The position numbers were made by a program, and so were the translations under genes. This document shows, in pieces, positions 23,499 to 37,625 of a stretch of 64,000 nucleotides of DNA. Every line of letters starts with the position of its first letter. The first letter of the stretch is position 1. This DNA comes from Piper betle (lineage: Eukaryota > Streptophyta > Magnoliopsida > Piperales > Piperaceae): the NCBI GenBank assembly GCA_033002965.1, contig JAURVB010000804.1, positions 1 through 64,000 on the forward strand, given 5' to 3'. The notes below the pieces were generated by a model, which saw only the letters and a list, made by a program, of their open reading frames with translations, was not told the DNA's origin and ran no database searches.

Positions 23499-26400
23499 AT
23501 CACTCTTTGCAACATCCTTGTCTATAATATATATAGGCATGGTGTTTTATGTTTCATAAATTTGCTATGTTATACTGTTTGACTGGTCGTGAATGGCAAG
23601 AACAGTGAATGGGCAATGTTTAGTCAGATGTTAGGTTGCATGTTGTAGGGTGTTTTGATGCGAGCGAATTATTTCAAATACTATAATATAATATTTTAGT
23701 TAATGATTTTAAACAAACAAAAGTTATATTTTTTTATAATTATTACAACCGAAAAATGTAAGTATTTGCTTCCTTAAGTACACTCATCTGCATCCCTCTT
23801 ATATTGGTTTCAAGCATACCTTGCCCAGATGGAATTGTGCACCTCATCTATGCCAAAATGGGGCTATGCACAATCACGGTGCACATTGCAATAGTAAAAG
23901 CCACTTAGGCTCTGTTTTGTTAGCACGAAAGATATTTTAGTTAGAAAGAAAGTATTGTAAATGACTTGAATATTTTAAATGATCAAATTATTTGAAATTA
24001 ACATATATGCGATATATTCTAAAAAAATTAGCACTTTTACTATACATTTTGTATTCAAAATAATTATAAGTAATTTTAAGAAGCGTACCCAAAGGTTTTG
24101 CTTTTTTTAGCAATAGACGTTTACAAGTTGTTAGTGTCTTGGATATATTAGCTTTGTTGCACATTTTATTGATGAGAATTAAATTTTGTAAAAATGTCTT
24201 ATTGGTTTTTAGTTATTTGAACACCCACGTTCGGGTTTTAATATGGTAACCTGGTTTTAGATATTTTGCTTGGTTTTAATATTTGTGATAAAAAATTTAG
24301 TACTGCATTGGATAATGTGTCAAATAATAATACAACAGTTGATTGTATTAGAAGATGAACTATGCTATTTTTTTCTAGAAATTTCATATTAGATGAAGTG
24401 TACATATTATTAATTTGGTCGTTTAAATAGGGCATAAGAAAGCTAAAGAATATATTTTTAGAATTAAATAAACGTTGCTCCATATCAACTCAAGTGGCCT
24501 AATGCACATTCTTCAAAAAACTATATAAGTAGCATGGTTTAACACTTAAGAAATATGATATTGTTACAAAATATATATGGAATAGCTATTACATGATGCT
24601 TCAATTTATAAAGGTTACGAAGAAATTATCATGACATGTATAGATATTCATGTAAAAATTTTATTATTATCATATTTTTATATTTATTTCTTCATAATAT
24701 ATTTAAAATGAAGCTCAATGTACAAAATACAGGCTGCATGTCATTTTAAATTCATTTACATATGAAATGGAGGAAAAAAATTTAAAGCATTAGAGTGCCC
24801 AACCAATACTTCCTTCAATGTCATTGACGGTGGACACTAGGTATAAACTCACAGGTGTTGTCTTTTGTATTAATATAATATGTGCATTAATGAAAATGAT
24901 GTCGATGTGGGTGTGGAGAATGATATTAGATACTGATTAAAATATATATACAAGTCGTATGACAAGATGGTCATTATAAAAAATCATAGTGCTCTCCTTT
25001 TGCATGTGCTTTAAGTTTATATACAAATCTTCTTGGATCCACGTGGGATGTGGCAAAAAAAGCCATTGCATTACAAATAATTTTGATTGTTACAATGTTG
25101 ATCAAATGCTCTTTAGGCTTGACTAAAATTAAAACCTTGATGTTTTGGGATGGTGGAAAACCTTAATCAACTGCTCTTTGACTGAAAGGCATGGGCACTA
25201 CGCCTATAACAATTGTATCATTGGAGTCAGCCTTTGGTAAGAGTGGTTGACTTATTAGTAGAGATAGGAGTAGATTAGCGTCGGACTTTTATAAATAAGT
25301 TAAAATTTGAAGCTAGCAGGCTTAGAATCTATGATCTCCAAGAGGAGGGATGTTTAATGGCTTATTAATAAATATGTATACATATAAATGTCAAACTGAA
25401 TTTAGGAGTAAATGAAGGACACAATTATAAAGTTTTATTCAATCATCTTTTAACGGTGAATAACATGTATTTCCCTCATTTTGTCAATTTTATTTCATAT
25501 TATCCTTTTGTATAAAGGAAATAGAAAATTTATGAAAGTTATTTACGATAATTAATGGTACAAATAATAATTGATCTTCCTCTATTAAGTTATCTATTTT
25601 TAATGGAACAAATATTAATTGATCTTCCTCTACTAAGTTATATATTTTTAGGATATTTTATTGTAAAATACAAGTAAAACTTCTATCAAACTTTTGGGCC
25701 CTGCCACCCTCCCTTTAGTGTGCAACCAATTCACTGTAAATTTGGGTTTTAAATTTACATTCAAAGGTTATGACATGAGCAATTCTTTTATAAGTGCTCA
25801 ACTTGGTTATTTATTAATTTGGTGCCATTAGAATAGTGGCCATAATTGGTCGTTGTGCACCGAGTTTGTAATAAAGATAGCATCACAGGTTCCCTAAGTG
25901 ATTCCCTTAAATATTTCATCATTCTTATGAAGATGTTTTACATTTAATATTTATATCAATAAACTAACTCTTTGTCAATTATAAATAAAAAAATTCATTG
26001 CATTTTATGTATTGTTCAAGCTAACCAGACAAACCTTTTATTTGGATATTTTTTATTTTTATTTTTGAAAGAAGCTTTTTTAAAAAAAGAAACTGGAGGC
26101 CTTTTCTATCCTTTAAATGGTGAGTAATAGCATTTACCTTCACTCAATTTGAGAATTTTCTTTTATAATAATATATAACAATTGTAATTTTTTTTATTCT
26201 TATTGGCATTTTCCATCGTTTCAAAAAATCTTTAATTCTACTTTTTGTTTTGAGCTTTTACCTAAATATAGAAAGTTTGTTATCGTAAAGAAAGTTTTTT
26301 TACCTGAAAATTATTGAGCTTTCCTTGCGATAATAATTTTTAAAAAAAATTACTTGGCCTACCCGATGTTAAATCAAGCGACTTGTTACCCCTGATATCC

Positions 26401-26905
26401 CCCCCCCCCCCCCCAAAAAAAGCCACTTATCGTGACGGCTTGACATTGTCAAATTTAGACAACCTCGATTATGGGGCAATCGGATCTATCCCATCCCATG
26501 TCCTGGGGTGGTCTGTCCCTTATAAAAAAAAAATACTAGCTGCGGATTTTTCTTTTTTTAACTTTGGGCGGGCTACCCCAATGATAGGACGGAGGCTCGT
26601 CTGGATTCCCCATTGTTTGGGATGGCCAGATTGTTGCCCACATTGAGATGACTGGCCCCTCTAATAGGCGGCTATCTGCCACCCCTTAAAAGAATAATTT
26701 TTTTAAAGGTAGTTTTGATATTTTAATTAAATTTTTATTTTTTTAGTAATTTACTTTTGTTTTCCCATAAATTAATAATACGAATAACATTCCTGCTCTC
26801 TTTTTTTGGCGAAAAGTTCTTTAGTTTTCTCCGCAGCTTGTTAAGTCGAAACAGTGAAGGTGTTGACTGTTGTTGTGTTGACAATTTGATTAAGGGTGAG
26901 GGGCG
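23499..26905. other. A+T-rich intergenic sequence after MED15 copy 2
   Basis: The first part (23535-23803) is the 270-bp module also found after copy 1. The rest is A+T-rich with no recognised gene. A 48-bp tandem duplication occupies about 25554-25649, both units containing ATTGATCTTCCTCTA. A C-tract of about 14 bases begins near 26400 and is followed by A-runs. The 87-codon frame at 26383-26646 crosses the C-tract and has no recognisable motif, so I do not call it a gene. Confidence 0.5.
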
Positions 26906-29825
26906 AACAAGATGTGAGCTTTCTTATTTTATTTTTAATTGCTTCTAGGAAAATATGTTATTTGAGCACAGAAATAAGAAAAAGATTGATTTTGAACCTA
27001 GATATACTCTGTGTATTGGTAGATATAAAAACTTGATGTAATCAACCATGATAGCACTTTTTTGGTGCGCCTCATGAAGGTCATATATGTGATACGCAAG
27101 CTGGTGTAGATTTATATTGATGTTGAAAAGGTTAAAAGGATTATCCCTTTTTTATATATAAATATGTTGTTTGCTCCTTGGAATCCTACTTAATAAATTT
27201 TAGCACAAATATGAGAAATGATGCTTGTGAATTTACTGTGATGCTGGAAACAAACTGGGTTTATTTATCAAAGGTATGAATATTTTGGTGCAACTCATGA
27301 AGCTTATATCTGCGATAGACAATGTGCAAAGTTAAATTGATGTTGAAAAGCTTAAGGAATGTTTTCTTTTAGTATTATTTGTTTCTGGCTTCTTGGAATT
27401 GATTATTTGAGCACAAAATCTGAGAAATAATACTTTTGAACTTTGTGTGATGCCGGAACTAAACTGGATTTCATTGTCTATGATATTAGGTATAAGGAAT
27501 CAGAGCACAAAAAGCATAAACAAATCGAATTCTATAGGAAGTAATAGAGATATTTTGACACGCTACCCTATTCTCGGTAAGAAAATAACAAATTCAACGA
27601 TAATAGAGATGTTTATAGATCCAAATTACATACCTGGACTCCGTTTACAGATTCAATTGTGGAAGAAACTTACCATAAGAGGCGTACGTTAGTTTTCAAA
27701 GAATCTAGGATAACTTAGAAGATTTTATACGCCTGTGTATTATATATGTGGAAAAGTAAAATAATGGAAGCTTGTTAATCAAAGATTTCCTTTGTCTTAA
27801 TTAATAGGATTGCACATTCAAATTTTTAATTACATCCTTACGATTAGGACAACAAATCAAAACTTCCAACAATAAATATTAGCAAAAAAGGAGATGTGAC
27901 AGATCTTATGCTTGGCAGAAGTAGGAACTTACATCTAGAAGACAATCTTATAATTAGAAGTCTTTTGTTCTTCGTTGTGGGTGTATGGCATAAAACATGC
28001 CACTTTGATTTTGGTATGGAATTTGTTTTGAAATATAATTTTGCAAGTTGTGATTGCAACTTGGTCGTGCAAAGCCTATGCAATTGTCTATAATGTAGTT
28101 GGAATAAGGTCTAGATGATTATGATGATGGAACTTGAAAGCTTTTTTTATCTTAATTGACAGAAGAAAATCTTTGTATTTGCTCATTTTAGATTAAACAA
28201 GGTTGTTAGTGTTGAGGCCTCAAATACTGCGTATTATCCTCTGATGGAACTTGATGCCATCTTTCTTGAAAATGGAAAGAAAAGTGACATATTTGGTGCA
28301 AATATCGTGACACTAATATCTTTTGAAGAGCCAACTTATTGAAATGGGAAGGAAGCTTTTTAAAAACAACCGAAAAATTTTATGCCTTTACAACCCTTTA
28401 AAGCGAGTGACAATTGATAATTGTAGCATAAATATTATGTTCTAATTGCATATTTTATATCTACTGGATTGTTAAATAGTAAAATTCATCGTTCACTGCA
28501 GTGAATTAATGTGATGTAATCGAAGGTGCACATTTTTAATTAAGTCTTATTGATTGACACTTCTATAGAGAGAACAATGGGATAGAGGGGCCCATGCAGA
28601 ATGTATCTCAATGCACTTGCTCTTGGGCGTGACAAATCAATTCTGAATTGTATGATTAAATGTGCAGATTGGAGACTTTGAAAAAGCACTTACCTATTTC
28701 TGGGCCGGATGGTTTGGTTGAACTTCAGAAAATTGCTATCAGATTTGAGGAGAAGATTTATACTTTAGCCACGAGCCAGGTACAATGTATACTATTAATT
28801 TGAAGTCATTATCCTGGATGCAAAACGTATCTTGATTGATTTCTTAATTTGTGATTGTTTGATTAAAAAGAAGTAGCTTTCCAATTGAGTTGGAATTTTC
28901 AGCGATTGGATGCTTTGGCGAAAACATTCTGTGTCAATTTTCTACATCATATGCCTCTTTTACCATACTCTTGCTAATATCAAGTTGGTTATTATATATA
29001 ATGTAAAACCTAAAAATAAAACAAAGTCCTCATCAAACTACTTTTGACCTTTGTGTCACTTGCATTAGACTGACTACCTGCTAAGAATATCGGTAAAGAT
29101 GCATACAATGGAGACAAAATCTCAGACTAGTGTGGCTAATTCCTCTGGTGTTGGAGGTCAAAACCACTCTGATGCAGGTACCAAAACTAAACATTTTCTC
29201 GTTATTTGCGTGGTTTGAGTACTATTTGTAGTGATCACCGCATGGGCATAATTTGTTGTCATCATCTTCATCATCAGTCTTTATTGCCGTTAGAAGTGTA
29301 GTTTTGATTCAATTTTGTATTTGTTCATTGCTTCGATCACGTGCTGTCATGTCTTTTCACTGCATTTATCAGGCGCTTCTTTGGCATTCCTCTTTCCCTT
29401 CTAGGGCAAGTACAAACAATTATTTTCAGGGCATTGGATGTTATTGTTAAAATTTTGTTTTTGTGAACTTGAAATTGCAGTCCCCTTGATTTATACTCTT
29501 TATATTCTTGCATAATTTATCTCCTCTAATGTTGACCTCTTTAGCTTGATCTCTTGTATTGCTGGTTCTATGCTCTGGTAAGGGATGAATGCCGATGTCA
29601 TAGCAGGCGTCCGCGTGTCAGAACTTTGACAGTTTTTCTCATAGGAATCATAGATGATTGTTTGGCGGAATAGGAACCACATCCCTAACCCTAATTATTT
29701 GTGATTTGGCTGGCCTAGTAATCAAAATTTGGTCTCGATTCTGGTGATATCATTTGGCTGGCCTAATATTAAAAAATTTTAAATTTAGCAAGTGATGTAG
29801 TGGTCTTTGTGTTGATGATAATTCT

Positions 29826-31775
29826 CTTTTTTTCAAAGATAATGGGAAATTTTATTAAAATTTTCTAAAGGGAAAACTAATACAAAGAAAACAACAATTT
29901 CAAAGCTATGTAGACAGCAACTCCTTTAGGAGAGCGCTTGAGAAGTTACATCCTAGTCTCAAATAATGAACAATGGTCATTGATTTTGTGCATGTAAACT
30001 TTTGAGGCAAGCTAGGCTTGTGATAATGGAGGAAACCAACGAGTCTTGATGCATTTTTGAGGTCATTGAAGATCCTTTTCTTGCACCCCTACCAAAAAGA
30101 AGAGATGCCATCTAATCTCATCATTAACGGAGCTTATTTTGTGTAGCGTGTGACATTTTTGAAGGATAAGATGTCAAACGTTCATTCTATAAGAGCATTG
30201 AAAGAACAAATGACTTCTTGACTCAAGGCTCGCCTCACAAGGAGCGCCTATTTGCGAGGCAGATCCCTTCCTTTTAGAGGCTGTTAGAAGTTATGACCAT
30301 ATTATACATGTCCAACTAAGTGATGAAAGCTCGATAATTTGTTCAATGTATAGATAACACAAGGGGGTGTCATGGTCCTGGGGAGGGTGGTGCAAAAAGC
30401 TCCAACAACCTTTGAAAGAAAATTTGACTGGAGGTAATAACCAATCAACAACATCATCGGTATTAGCAAAATAAGGGATATTTTGGTGTAGATTATTTAG
30501 AACTTCTTTATTACTTGTTGCTTCTAGTGTGAAGGCCAAATAGCCATCAATAATGGGTGCAATAGTATGAGTAGTATTTATTTTGAGATTAGTAACCATT
30601 TTATTGTTGGTTCTTCGTATGAGGAAGCAATGGTTTTAAGTGTTGGGTCTAACCAAGTGAGTGTGCTCATTTCGTTGCAAATTATATAGAAATACCTATG
30701 AACAAGCTTTTCTTTAAGAAAGATGATACTAGTCCAAGCATGAGATCCATAACTAGGGCACACAATCCGTAAAGGGCCCCCTGACAGCAGTTCACTCAAG
30801 ATCTATTTTTATTTGTTATCACACGCCAAAAAGCTTTGCCAAACTCTTAGTGTGAAGGTTGATGCCACTTTTCTTATTTATATTATGAAAATCACTAGTA
30901 TCAAAGTTCCTTATTTGCAAGAAAGATGAAAACAACTTGACAATGAACTTTAGAAAGCACTTGGAAAGTTTAAAGGTGGAGACTTTATGAAAAGACATGC
31001 CATTTAGGATAGATTCAAGAGTTAGAGATGACCAACATAGGAAAGAAGACTAGGTTTCTACCCTTGGAACTTGACTCTAATGTTTTCAATGAGAAGGATG
31101 CACATAGGATAAGAGAGCTTTTTGAACTGAGAGACAAACTGAAGTAGTGAATAGGATGTAGACAAATCGATAGCTAAATAAGCCAACAATATCCTGTTTA
31201 TGGTCGCGGACATGAAAGAAGAAACTAGTTGTCTTCGTAGTATCTGCTTCATGCCCTAAGCCGGTGCGAAAGTGTTTTTGATGTGTCATGCTAATTGGTG
31301 AGTTCACTAAGAAATGTAAGAGATTATCAACAAATAATAATGAGAGATTTTGGGAGCATTCCTTGCGATAGGCAAATATGTCCATCTAATACTTAGCATT
31401 AAGCATGACTGAAAGCTCTTCCTTACAAAGAATAAGAATATGCTATAAAAGAGGACCATCTTGTTTAAGACCACTTCTGCTCTTAGAAAACCCAAAGTTA
31501 CAACCATTTTGCAAGATGTTGAAGGGTTAATTGGAGACACATTCATAGAACTATGAAATCCAAGTGTCCTTGAAGCCCATTTTAGTTAGGGCCAAGAGAA
31601 GGGAATCCCAAATTATTTATTTAAGGCCTTTTATAATCAACTTTGATACAAAACCTCTTAGATCTTATTTGTGGTGGATGTTCATGATCCGTTCATGGCA
31701 AACAAGATATTTTCATCCTCAACCTATCCTTTAAGAAAGGTGGTTGATTAAGACTATTGAAGATAAACTTCTTAG
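29826..31775 (-). mobile_element. L1-type LINE in MED15 copy 3 (same insertion as in copy 2)
   Basis: Nearly identical to 19253-21215, with the same poly-T end and the same flanking MED15 intron sequence on both sides. The minus-strand frames again contain reverse transcriptase fragments with stops. The shared insertion shows that copies 2 and 3 descend from one ancestor that had already received the LINE. Small differences between the two, for example an extra TGA near 31340, post-date the duplication. Confidence 0.8.
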
Positions 31776-32200
31776 TTGACTTATAAGTTGTGAACTTAGT
31801 TTGCGTGAAGTGCTGGTATACATCTAGTTATTAATATAATAGAGTTTAATGGTGTGTTGACTTTTTGTGAAGAACGAGAAATAGTTAGAATTTGAAAAGG
31901 AATTTTTATTAAGAATAATGCAGAGAGTTAGGAATATCAATGACAAACATCTTCTATTAGTGTTGGAATATTGAGGACCGATATGTGTTTTTTCAGCGAA
32001 TACTTATTAGATATATGGCTCCTATATAAATTCATTGTCAATGTGGGCCCAAAATTATTCGCGTCAAAAAACCCCTCAGCTTTAGTATAAGTAGATAGGT
32101 ATGCTAAATTTATAATTTCTTTTATAATAAGACAATGTTAATTGCATTTTTTTTGGATTTCGTTTACATCTAGTTTTTAGCTTGTTTAGGATTTATTTTA

Positions 32201-32705
32201 GAGTAAATATCACTTACACCCTCTTTTTTTAGCGTAAATAATCACATACATCTGCTTTTAAAAAACGATCACTTACACACCCTCTTTTAAAAAATGGTCA
32301 CTTACACCCCCTTGCCTTTTAAAAGAATTATTACTTATACCCAGTAGGTTCTAATAACGTTAGTAAGTGGTTAAATATTGATAATTTTACAAAAATAAAT
32401 AATTTGATGACATGACAAACTCGGACATGCTATCAAGAAAAAATAAATAAGATAATAAGTTAAAAGAAATAATATTAAAATATTTTTTTCTTGATGACAC
32501 CTCCAAGTTTATCACATTATCAAGTTGAAACAAGTTTAACATCGGTCACATCATCAATATTTAATTGCCAAGTCATTAATATTTAACCATTTATTAACCG
32601 TGTCAGAGTCCTTTTTCAAAGACAAGGGGTTAAGTGATCTTTTTTGAAGCAAGGGGTATAAGTGATCGGTTGCGCTAAAGGAGAGGGTGTAAGTGATTTT
32701 TACTC
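32201..32705. mobile_element. Mutator-type MITE in MED15 copy 3
   Basis: Begins GAGTAAATATCACTTACACC and ends GGTGTAAGTGATTTTTACTC. The right flank TTTCTTTTA (32706-32714) and left flank TTTATTTTA form a 9-bp duplication with one mismatch. The interior has tandem CACTTACACCC units at both ends and a unique centre around GATGACATGACAAAC. No transposase. Confidence 0.8.
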
Positions 32706-32916
32706 TTTCTTTTATATGACATAATTGCATTACTTAGGTGATTTGTGATATTATAAATAGAGGAAGTAACGTCAATGTAAAGCAGGTTTTTGACGAATTG
32801 AATTGAGTCTTTGTGCTTGGTCATCTCCCTCATGCATTGTTCCACTAATATACTTCCCTTTCCTCTATTTCTCTCTAGCTATCCCACATCACTTTCTAGG
32901 CACCTAAGCTCGATGG

Positions 32917-35098
32917 CTGCAGACCTGGTAGCATCCCGAACTTACTGATCTGTTGCTGCTGATGCCGCTCTCGACATTTTCTTACTTTATTTTCTGGTCT
33001 CAAATGCTAAGCCCTCTCCTTACCTCTATATTTCTCCTGGCCTTGAGCACGAAGGTCGAGTATTCTCAGGCAGTCGCCTTTAGTACCCTTTGAACCACAA
33101 GTCCGGACATGCGCTGTACTAAACAGTACCCGTAAACCTCCACGTTCTCCGGGTGTGAGGAACTCAAATGCGGAGTTGTCATGATCCCTCGGGAATGGAA
33201 CAGTCCGCTGGCACTAATCCAGAGCCCGCTTTGACTGTCACGGCATCCGCTCATGGTACGTGTAGTCGATTTCTCCATCTCTCGTCTCACTGAAAATGCG
33301 AAAACTACATATATATAAGCCTGTGGTAGGGATTTATATAATAGGCCCGAAGGCAACTTGTGGTGGATTTTGTTTTCGAAATCATCCATGAGGGATCTCA
33401 TCCTTGAAGGTTTATTAATCCGGAAATCTGTTTGGTTAAATGGCCCAAGTTAAGTGGGATCTGATAAAATGCCACTTAACCTGTCTTGCAGATAATAAAA
33501 TATACATACAATAGAAGAGCGTAAAACAGAGACGAGTCCTAAACGGATATGGTAGAAGCTCCAAGCATGTCATCGCGCCTATGCGGCGAGCTCCTACTTC
33601 GTACCTACACATCAAAACTAAATACTAACGCCTGCTAACTAAATGATGCATCAAACTCGTCATATAATCAACACACAACATAATAATCATCCACCACAAT
33701 CAACAATCAAATAATAAAAAATGTAAATAATCCTAACTCATCCTATTCATACCAATTTTATTATGTTTTTTCTAACTTATGTCGTAATCCCTTATCATGC
33801 TCTGCTTGATCTACCTCTTTAGATCACTTACTATTCATTCCCAATTACTCAAATCATACAATCATCCCTTCACTCATAATTAGGCATTACTCATAACAGT
33901 TAATCAAATCTAGCATACTGTGCTAACATTCATCAATTTTAAATGATCAAATTGGAGGTAATTATACCTCACGTCGTTGACGATCCGCGACGGTTAGGGT
34001 TTCGTCGCGCGTCTCAGAGCTCGAAGTCGACGCTCGACGGCGTCCGAAGTCGATCAGGTTCGACTGGATGAACTCGGCGGAAGACCTGCCAAATTCCTGC
34101 AAATCTGGTTTTCCCTCGGTTTTCGGTGGTTTTCCGACAACTTCCGGGGACAATCATCGGCGGCGTCTACTAGCTGGATAGGGGTTATATTGGGTACCAT
34201 TGGAATCGGCTCGGCGAGCCTCACACATCTACGGCGCCGACATGGTCGACAGAGGTGGTGGCTTGCCGAAAAATGGCAAAATAGAGGCAGCGGCGATGGG
34301 GGACTCGATCCGGCCGGCTTGGGTGGCGATGGCCTCCGTTCTGGTCAGGAAAGGCCACTGGGTGGTCGATGGTGCTGAGGCGACCACTGGATGGCGGTTG
34401 CGATGGTCGTTGGCGGCAGAATTGGCGACACGACTGAAACGTAGCCGCGGCGATTCCGGCGTCACGGCGGTCCGGCAGCGTCCGAGGCTGGTCAGGGCGG
34501 CACAGCGACGCCATAGCGGGGCTAGGCGGCGACGCCTGGTTGAAAGGCGACGACGACACCGGCCGTGGCGGCAACAAACAGTGGGGTCGGCTAGGGTTTG
34601 GAAGGGGAAAGTGTCAGGGGTGGAGACGAAATGGTTGGGTGGCAAACTTGTAAATAAGACTTGACTCGTCTCTGGCTCGAGTTAAATATAATAACTAAGT
34701 CGTATTAAATACTTAAAAAATTCATTAAAATTGGGAAAAATCCCGTAAAATCAAACAAACACTAAAACATCGCAATGATATGCTCTAGAAATATCAACCC
34801 ATCCAAACTGCCCGTAACGCGTCTTAACGCGGTAAACAACCTAAAACTAATTTTACGATCCACTATATACAAAAAGAAAAAAATAACTTGCATACTCTTA
34901 TATATTCTGATAACTCATTCTGTTCTGCTGTGTTCATGACGTTATCTTCATATATTTGCGTACGAATGACCCTCATAGCTCATACATGTGACTTGCGTCG
35001 GCTCAGTACACGTGTTCTAAATCTGACTCGACTCGAAACTAACGGTCCGACCGTCCGGTTCTGAATATAAAACTCTAATTCGAATCGTGGGTTTTACA
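32917..35098 (-). repeat. Truncated 3' LTR of the LARD-like element
   Basis: Its start (TGTAAAACCC on the minus strand) is at 35098 next to the polypurine tract. It carries the family's GC-rich block (34190-34620), the hairpin TTGACTCGTCTCTGGCTCGA region at 34660-34685 with the inverted GGTGGCA just before it (+ strand), and the GAGGTA-ATTA-TACCTC hairpin near 33955. It is cut at 32917 within the segment that reads GCAGACCNGGTAGCATCCCG. Confidence 0.75.
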
Positions 35099-35112
35099 AT
35101 CTTCCCTCCTTA
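35099..35112 (-). promoter_or_regulatory. Polypurine tract
   Basis: On the minus strand the sequence directly before the 3' LTR is AAGGAGGGAAGAT followed by TGTAAAACCC. Position and purine run are those of a plus-strand primer for reverse transcription. Confidence 0.75.
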
Positions 35113-37362
35113 TAAAAATTTCGTCCTCAAAATTTCAACTCAAGGAAGTTCTACTGAAACTAGTTCCTAGAAGCTGGGATACACATCAGTCGTATCCTCT
35201 ACTCTTCGATAGTCATGTACTTCCTCACTTACTGTAGTGGTGCCGATGTGGCGAGTCCTGTTTGTGATGCTGTCAATATCAACAATCTATTTCTAAGCTA
35301 TCTGTGCCTATTCTGACATGACCACCATCCTTCTCTTCTGTTCTGATCCCTACTGCTAACTCGGCGGGAAAACCTAGGTCACCTCTAAGGGCCTATTGGG
35401 TTGGTCAAGCAGATACTCTAGAGTATCGCAAAGTTCTAATCTAGGCTATGTCTGGGAAAACTACGTCGAGGGTAAGACCTACCTGCTAGCATCTACCCAT
35501 GTCCTTCTAATCCTCATCTATGTGAAAGTCACCTACATGTACTCTTAGGAAACTCAATCCTAAGTCCTACAACCATCCTAAGGTGTACTATGAGTCTCCT
35601 GTTAGGTACGAGTGTATAGGCTAATGAGCTACATGGTTCACTATCACCAGTCTAGATCCAACTCTCATGTGCCCCTGTATAAGGAATTGGACCGGACACT
35701 GGGTCCTAGCTGACTCAGTCTTGAGTCAAGTATCTCACTTTGTTCTATAAGAGAACAAGGATAGTTGTTATGGCTCTACTGCATATTACAGCTCAGGCAA
35801 CTATTTATACAACCACTAACTACTACTGAAAGGAGGCGAGAATAACTGTACATACACAATGTGTCTCAAGGAGTATGATAACATACTCTGCATGGGACTG
35901 TAGAGTTTACATCTGGTCTATGGCATGTGCTCTGTACTCTGGTCAGTGTATACTTATCTCAATCATCTGGGTAAACTGATACATACAGAGGGGTGAGTGG
36001 AAATCTCAAGTGAAAACTCTCCTCTGTCTGGCATCTCTGGGTTATAGAAAAGGGAATTGAATCTCGTGGAAACTAGTCACACTGATCAAGAACTCTCAAT
36101 AGGTGGCATCTCATCCTCACAGGTGGTATCTGACGTCAGGTAAATGGGGAATCCATTAGGCTAAGAAAAACCTGCTACATGGGTATGTCACTCTGAACTA
36201 TGGTAAGGTCAAGGTATCGTGTAAATGGCAAGGGAGTTGAAATCCCTATGTAGCGTACTGGTGGCCAAAATATCAGTAGGTTTATGGACTTGTCTCTAAG
36301 TTCACCACGATTTACTATGCCACAGGTGATCAGTTTGTGGAATAGCCAATCAATGACGAATCTCAGAACTGGCTCCTAAGTGGCTCTAGTTCAATCAGCA
36401 AATAGTAGGCACGTGTTTCTCGATACTGTACTAGTCACGCAATTCTAAACGGGTGGGGTTCAAATGACCCAAAGAACCGCTATCTCCCCTCAAGTCTACG
36501 GGGACTCATAATGAGGTTCAACACGTGTCTCGTCCGCTTCAGTGGTGTGTGACCTGCCGTACCGTACTGATTTGTAGTATTAATCTTGACTCACATGACT
36601 ACTACCACCGTGGTAGACTCTCAAGCAAGGCTATCAATCAAGATGAGGTGAGTCTGAGAGTCTCTGTCACATCGCTCTCATGCTAGGGTGAAATCCTCAT
36701 CAGAAGGTTGGTCTGTAAACATCTACCTGCATTGTAAACCCTAATTAGTTCCGTGAAGGTACTTCTATACTTAGGGTAAGGCTCAAACCTATGGTTCAAG
36801 GTGAGTACCTAATTATGTTGGCGAAACACAAGGGAATCACTATCCTTTTAAAGGACACTTCCTCACTAACCTTCTATCAATGCCCAATACTCTAATATAA
36901 GTCGAGGTCCTATCGCTGGTTGGCCCATCACTAAATGGGTTCAACAACATATGTGACTGTCTACTAACCATCTGATCTATGTATACTGGTTGTAGCCCAT
37001 GCATGTATTATCATGCAATCTGCAGTCTAATCATTGTGACCGACCCATCTGGAGGTCATGCTGTCATGTTTTTCGACTCTATCCATGCGCATCCTCATGA
37101 GATTGTCACTAACAGTGCCTGATGGGGATATCTTGCAATATACATCTGACCCAAAGGTGTCAGGTCAAGACAATGTTGCAAGAGAGCTGTGATGTCGGAT
37201 CCTATGCTATCTCATCCAAATAACCTCAATTTTTCTAACTCTTATCTGTTCTGCTAATTTCCATTGTAACTACATCTTGTTCCTCAAGTTCTTGCCCAAC
37301 TAAGCTCTAACTAATCTACTCAGTTCGGCAGATGAGCAATACACAGTACGGCGGTAGTGGGT

Positions 37363-37625
37363 CTTCGGTCGATGGTAGTGTATCTCGGACGATGGTTGTG
37401 CACCTCAGCGGTGGTTGTGTGACTCGGTCGGCGGTTGTGCAACTCAGTTGATGGTTGTGCAATTCGGTTGGCGGTTGTACACTCTGTCGGCAGTTGTGCA
37501 CTTGGTCGATGGTTGTGCACTTGGTCGGTGGTTGTACACTCGATTAGTGGTTGTGCAACTCGGTCAGTTGTTGTACACTCGGTCGGCGGTTGTGCACTCG
37601 GTCAGTTGTTGTGCAACTAGATCGG
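37363..37625. repeat. ~20-bp minisatellite in the LARD interior
   Basis: About 13 tandem units of 19-20 bases, consensus near TCGGTCGGTGGTTGTGCAC. The open frames across it are periodic (VHSVGGCALGRWL type) because of the repeat and are not taken as coding. Confidence 0.75.

Larger units (their letters stand above)
26906..32916 (+). pseudogene. MED15 copy 3 (exons 2-3 and introns, truncated)
   Basis: The left edge shows only the exon 1 tail and donor (AACAAGAT|GTGAG at 26906-26918); upstream coding sequence is unrecognisable. Exon 2 (28668-28779) and exon 3 (29069-29177) are open with canonical splice sites and encode most of a KIX domain (LKKHLPISGPDGLVELQKIA, RFEEKIYTLATSQ, ISVKMHTMETKSQ). 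The intron that follows carries the same antisense LINE as copy 2 and lacks the Gln-rich exons. The homology stops at 32916, about 130 bases before exon 6 is expected, where LTR sequence begins. There is no start exon and no exon 6-8, so this is a dead fragment. It is the closest relative of copy 2. Confidence 0.8.

Noticed and set aside
26383..26646. 87-codon frame after a C-tract
   Set aside because: It starts in homopolymer sequence, has no recognised motif and no splice context.
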